From positions 735,337-799,336 of the forward strand of contig JANPYM010000008.1 of assembly GCA_025890175.1 (NCBI GenBank): a DNA stretch of 64,000 nucleotides. The letters are read 5' to 3'. This DNA is from Ciborinia camelliae (lineage: Eukaryota; Ascomycota; Leotiomycetes; Helotiales; Sclerotiniaceae). The notes beneath the pieces were generated by a model. The model saw only the letters and a program-made list of their open reading frames with translations, had not been told where the DNA came from and made no database searches. Of the stretch, positions 59,358 to 64,000 are shown piece after piece. Each line of letters begins with the position of its first letter. The first letter of the stretch is position 1. Position numbers and translations under genes: made by a program.

Positions 59358-61046
59358 AATGAACAAGTATAAAAGTTTTTCTGGGTGAGTTTTTCCTGAC
59401 GCCAACATAATTAACATAGACTTTCCGGACGGCAATCAATAATACTACCCAGCTATCTACCTAGCTAGGTAGGTAGGTAGGTAGCCATTCATTCATTTTG
59501 ATTAGATTTTGATAAAATTGATACACTTCATCCCTTCATCCATAAGAGCAAGCAACATCTCAGTCATCCCTGGTCAGTTCGTCATGTTGATGCAAATGAC
59601 AGGGGAATTTTTAAGTTCATTGGCAATTTGGCATAATTTTAGACTCCTCGGTAGTGGAAATCTCCTGTGGAAATGGGGTCCATGTTGAGTGTTCTAACTA
59701 GAATTGTCGAAGTGACAGATTAAATGGGGGCCAAAGTGCGTCTAATCATCTCTAATGAAATCTTAAAGTAAATGAACGACTAGGGAATCATCATCAATCA
59801 AAAGTTACCTAAGTTGAGTCTTCGTATCGTCATTCTATATATATTATAGTTTATTAGCGAGTATACAAGATTTGCTAGGCAATATATATATAGCGGTGGC
59901 GGTGATTTTATATTACAAGAATGTTCCATGAGTTAGATGGAACTTTAGAAGACGGAGGTTTATGTGAAGGTTGATCTTCTCCCTTCTTTTGCCTGTTCTA
60001 GAATCTAGTTAGAGCTCAATGTCGTAGTGAAACTTAGTTTCGTGAATCTCCTGAATGTTTGCATCATATTGAGGATTCGATTCTAGAAGCTACAGTACCC
60101 ATTGAACTGTTCTAGTCTCACAGCTTCATTGCCCGGCAATCGTAGGCTACGACTAGCCCCCACCCTCTCGCCCCGCACACACATCCAGCCCTCGTTTCCC
60201 TCTTGGGGGTTGGGGGTGTGTGGTTGGTTAGGGGGGAAAGCTAAATGGGGAAGCTAGTAGGTCACAATTAGGTCTTTTTCGTTTCATCTTTTAAGCGCTC
60301 CTTGGGCGCTGCTCTCAAGTTTGTGGTTTCATCAATATCAGAAGTCCGAATCCACTTTTCTTATCAAATCCTTATCCAACCACAATTCAGACATCCAATT
60401 AGGTACCGCATCCTCTTGCACACTTATGCGTAGTAAGCCGCAACAATCTGATGTCCCAAAAGCTGGATGTTTGTAAAGGATTTATTAGCGATCACAGAAG
60501 GCTAGGTAGGTAGCTGGAGGTATCAGGTAGGTACCTAGGAGTAAGGGGGGGGTTATAAAAATCGTTATGTATTGGATAAATAACCGAATTTTTTTTTTTT
60601 TAAAGTATTGATAAATCAAAAAATTCTTTAATATTTTTTAATATGGATTTGTATTTTAAATTGAATATATATGTTAAAATAAATGTAAAAAGAATTGGAT
60701 ATATAATTTATATTAATTTATTATTAATATTAAGGTAATTATTAAATTTATTATATTATAAATTTAAATATAATTTGTAAATCTATTATAATATATATTG
60801 GATTATGTATGTAAATCTGTAATATTTTATATTTAATTAAAATTTTGAATATAATGAAATACGGATAAATTGTAAATATCGAATTAAATATTTTTTTTTG
60901 ATAAAAAATATATTTATTTAATATTTTTATTGGATATTGTTAGTTTAATAATAATTAAAATAATTGATAAAAAAAAATTAATTTAATTAAAATAATTGAT
61001 AAAAAATGATTGGATTTCGTTTATATTATTATAATTTATTAATAAT
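59358..61046 (+). repeat. direct repeat copy 2, right of assembly gap
   Basis: 1,689 bp, identical to copy 1 except for about three extra bases in G runs near 60210-60236. It then continues uninterrupted into the AT island, so this contig extends further right than the one to the left of the gap. Confidence 0.95.
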
Positions 61047-61360
61047 ATAATTAAAATATTATTTATTATTAATTAATAATATTTATTATTAATAATATTT
61101 ATATATTTATTATTATATTTTATTTTATTATTTATTATTTATATATTTTAAATTTTTAATATATTTAAATTATATTATTTATATTATTTATTTTTTAAAT
61201 ATATTCGTTTTCGTTTTGCTTTTTTTTTAATTAATTTTTGATAAATATATAATATTATATTTAATAAATATTTAATATTTAAATTAAATTTTATTTAAAA
61301 TATTAAAATAAATAAAATATATTTTTAAAATATATTATAATAAAGTTTTAGTAAAGAATT

Positions 61361-61511
61361 GTAATAATATAATTGTGATAATATAATTATAATGATATAA
61401 TTATAATAATATAATTATAATAATATAATTATAATAATATAATTGTAATAATATAATTATAATAATATAATTATAATAATATAATTATAATAATATAATT
61501 GTAATAATATT
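61361..61511. repeat. 14-bp AT tandem repeat
   Basis: About ten units of AATATAATTATAAT, with occasional G in place of A (ataattgtaat variants), run through the AT island. Confidence 0.85.
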
Positions 61512-64000
61512 GTATACAATTAATTAATTAAATTATAATAAAATAAAATATAAAATTGAAATAAAATTTACCTTTTTAAATATTACTTTATTATTAAATC
61601 TTCAATTTCATTTTTTTCTAAATTATAAATTTTCTTATAATTTACTTTTTCTTACCTTATTACTTTTATTATTTACAAAAAATTTTTTGTTATTCCAAGA
61701 TTTGCTATTTATATTTTAATTATATACTCCTATATACTCCTTTTCTATATATTTTTATATACTCCTATATATTTTTAAATACCCCTATATTACCCAAATT
61801 TTCTTTTTAACTTTTTTTATTATTCAATATAAAATTATTTCACACTACTTTTTTTATATTTCATTTTAATAAAATAAATATAATTTTTTTTTTTTAAAAA
61901 TATATTAATATTATTACAAAAAATTATTAAAAAATAAAATTTATATATTTAAAAAATTATAAAAACAAAAACTTATTTATTAAAAAATAAATAAACAAAA
62001 GATATTTATTTAAAATAAAGAAATTTTCAAATTTACTAATTAATCAAATATATTCTTATTTTATTTTATTTTAATTATTTTATTTTATTATTTTTTTATC
62101 TTTCATATTAAAATTATATTACTTATTATAAATAATATTTATAATATTATTTAATAATAATATTCGAAATATATTTTAATTATATACTTTATACCTAACT
62201 AAAACTTTTATTAATATAAAAAATATTAATAATATATTTATATTATCTAAAAATTATTTATAAAATATAATATTAAATAAAAAAAAAAATAAAATAAAAA
62301 TAATAATATATTATAAATATTAATAATTAATTTAATTCGAAATTGTTTATCTTTATATCCAATTTAAATATAAAAATAAATAATTTCAAATAAAATATTA
62401 AAAATTTATATTTATTTTTTAGATTTTTAATTTTTTTATTAAAATCGAAAATTTATAATATAAATTAATATTTAATAACTTTATATTTAAAAAATTTCTT
62501 TCAAATTTTTTAAATTCTAATTTTATAAATAATATATTATTATACCTATAAATTTATTAAATATTAATATATTTTTAATAATATTAATTTTTATTTTATT
62601 TTATTTATTTTTTATTAAATTTTATAATTAATTAATATTTAAATTATTTATAAATATTATTAATTAATTTAAATTGTTCTTTTTCTTAACTAAAAACTTG
62701 ATTTAAAAAAAATTATATTATTTTGTAAAATAACAATTAAGTTTTATAATTAAAAAATGAATATTTATAATTTCGATAATAATAATATTAATTTTGTAAT
62801 ATAATAAATAAGTATTTTATAATATTTTTTATATATAAAAAAAATATATTAGTTTAATATATATTAAATATATAAATAATTTAAAAACAAAAAAATATAA
62901 ATATTAATTATTGTAAAATTTGTAATATATTTAAAATATTTGTTGATATTATTTATAATATATATTTATTATTTAAATTTAATTTTATAACAAAATTTAT
63001 TATATTACTATATTTTTGTTACAATCCCCATATTATTATTATTAATTATTTAATATATTAATTGTAATTTAATTATTAAATAAAAATAAATAAAAATTAT
63101 AAAAAAATAAATATTTATTTATTTTTAAAGTTTTTCAAATAATAAAGTGTATATAATAAAAAATTAAATAAATATAACAATATTATTAATTTTTAAACAT
63201 TATACCCATTTATTTATATAAATTTATAATTTTTAAATATAATAATCAAAAAAAATATTAATAAATATAAATTAATTTAAATTTTATTATATTATTTATA
63301 AATATATTTTATCTATTTTTTATTTTATTAATATAATTAAATAATAAATATTAATTATATAAAATAATAAATTTCCTAGCCAATTTTTAATTTTATTTGT
63401 TTTTTTTAATTAAAAATAAAAAATATATTATTATATTTTATTATTTTATTATTTTTAATTAAAATAATTTAAATTTTAAAATTATATTATATTTTATTAA
63501 TAATAATAAAATTATTTATTATAATTAAATCTAAAAAATTAATAATAAATTATATCCAAAAATTAAAATATATTTTAAAATAAATATTTATATTATAAAG
63601 ATTTAAATTAAAAAAATATATTAAATAATAATTAATATTTAAAAATAATATAATATTATTATATAAAATTTAATAAATTTATTATAATAAATTAATAAAA
63701 TTTTTAATAAAAATAAAAAGTATAATATAAATTTAAATAATAATTTTATAAATATTAAATATTACAAATTATTATATATTCTAATTTTTTTATTATTTTT
63801 TAAATATTAAAAATTATAAATAAAAAAAAATATAAATATATAAATATTAATATAATAATATATTTATATATATTTTATAAATAAATTATAAAATATAAAA
63901 TAATAAATAAATAATATATTTAATATTAAATAATTAAAAATAATTGATAGATAATTTTTTATAAAAAATCTTAAAATTATAATTATAAAAATTTAATATC

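Larger units (their letters stand above)
58860..64000. other. extreme AT-rich island
   Basis: From about 58860, and again from 60556 to the window end, the sequence is nearly all A and T, with runs of TA, TAATA and ATTAT. No open frame of useful length survives. Fungal regions of this kind are usually RIP-mutated transposons or centromeric and pericentromeric DNA. No recognisable transposon domain remains, so the origin is inferred. Confidence 0.85.

Noticed and set aside
57662..61046. True tandem duplication or long terminal repeats of a transposon
   Set aside because: The copies are identical apart from homopolymer lengths, end exactly at an N gap, and no internal element or target-site duplication is visible; a failed contig merge is simpler.

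Overview
The window is nuclear DNA from a filamentous ascomycete (Pezizomycotina). The evidence is short GT-AG introns (mostly 45-110 nt), Pezizomycotina-type families (2EXR proteins, rhodopsin-like integral membrane proteins, the very large DUF3638 protein), microsatellite-rich intergenic DNA and an extreme AT-rich island at the right end. Intergenic DNA is full of TACCTA/TAGGTA words. A leotiomycete of the Helotiales (Sclerotinia/Botrytis/Monilinia-like) is my best guess, but that is inference. I recognised no tRNA, rRNA or CRISPR array.

Layout, left to right: an unidentified open frame at the edge (1-273); a 5-exon rhodopsin-like membrane protein (565-2219, +); a 9-exon, 3,182-residue DUF3638/DUF3645 protein (3331-13411, -); a mitochondrial rhomboid protease (15013-16776, -) divergent from a Tma17-like proteasome assembly chaperone (17227-17984, +); a 9-exon PhoD-like phosphatase (19527-22633, -). 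A 3.4-kb gene-free stretch follows, with an 8-bp minisatellite and two hairpins. Next is a divergent pair: an alpha/beta hydrolase of the fungal toxin-biosynthesis/peroxisomal type (26074-27498, -) and a stand-alone adenylate-forming enzyme (27947-29817, +).

From 29.8 to 39.1 kb the DNA is mostly microsatellites around one disordered hypothetical protein (34098-35417, -). Then come an M28 membrane peptidase (39109-41950, -), the retromer subunit Vps35 (42847-45737, -), a secreted Ser/Thr-rich protein (46451-47449, -), two neighbouring 2EXR genes (48435-49227, apparently frameshifted; 50037-51221, intact), a Dap1/PGRMC1 cytochrome b5-like protein (52841-53668, -) and an uncharacterised coiled-coil-ended protein (54597-56868, -).

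The right end is problematic. A 10-N gap (59348-59357) is flanked by two nearly identical 1.69-kb copies that look like an unmerged contig overlap. Beyond 58.86 kb the sequence becomes an AT island with almost no G or C, typical of RIP-degraded or centromeric fungal DNA.

Most genes are unrelated housekeeping functions (mitochondrial proteolysis, proteasome assembly, endosomal sorting, sterol/haem biology). The only pair likely to work together is the hydrolase and the adenylating enzyme. Exon boundaries were worked out by hand from reading frame, splice consensus and family similarity; each multi-exon model closes in phase.
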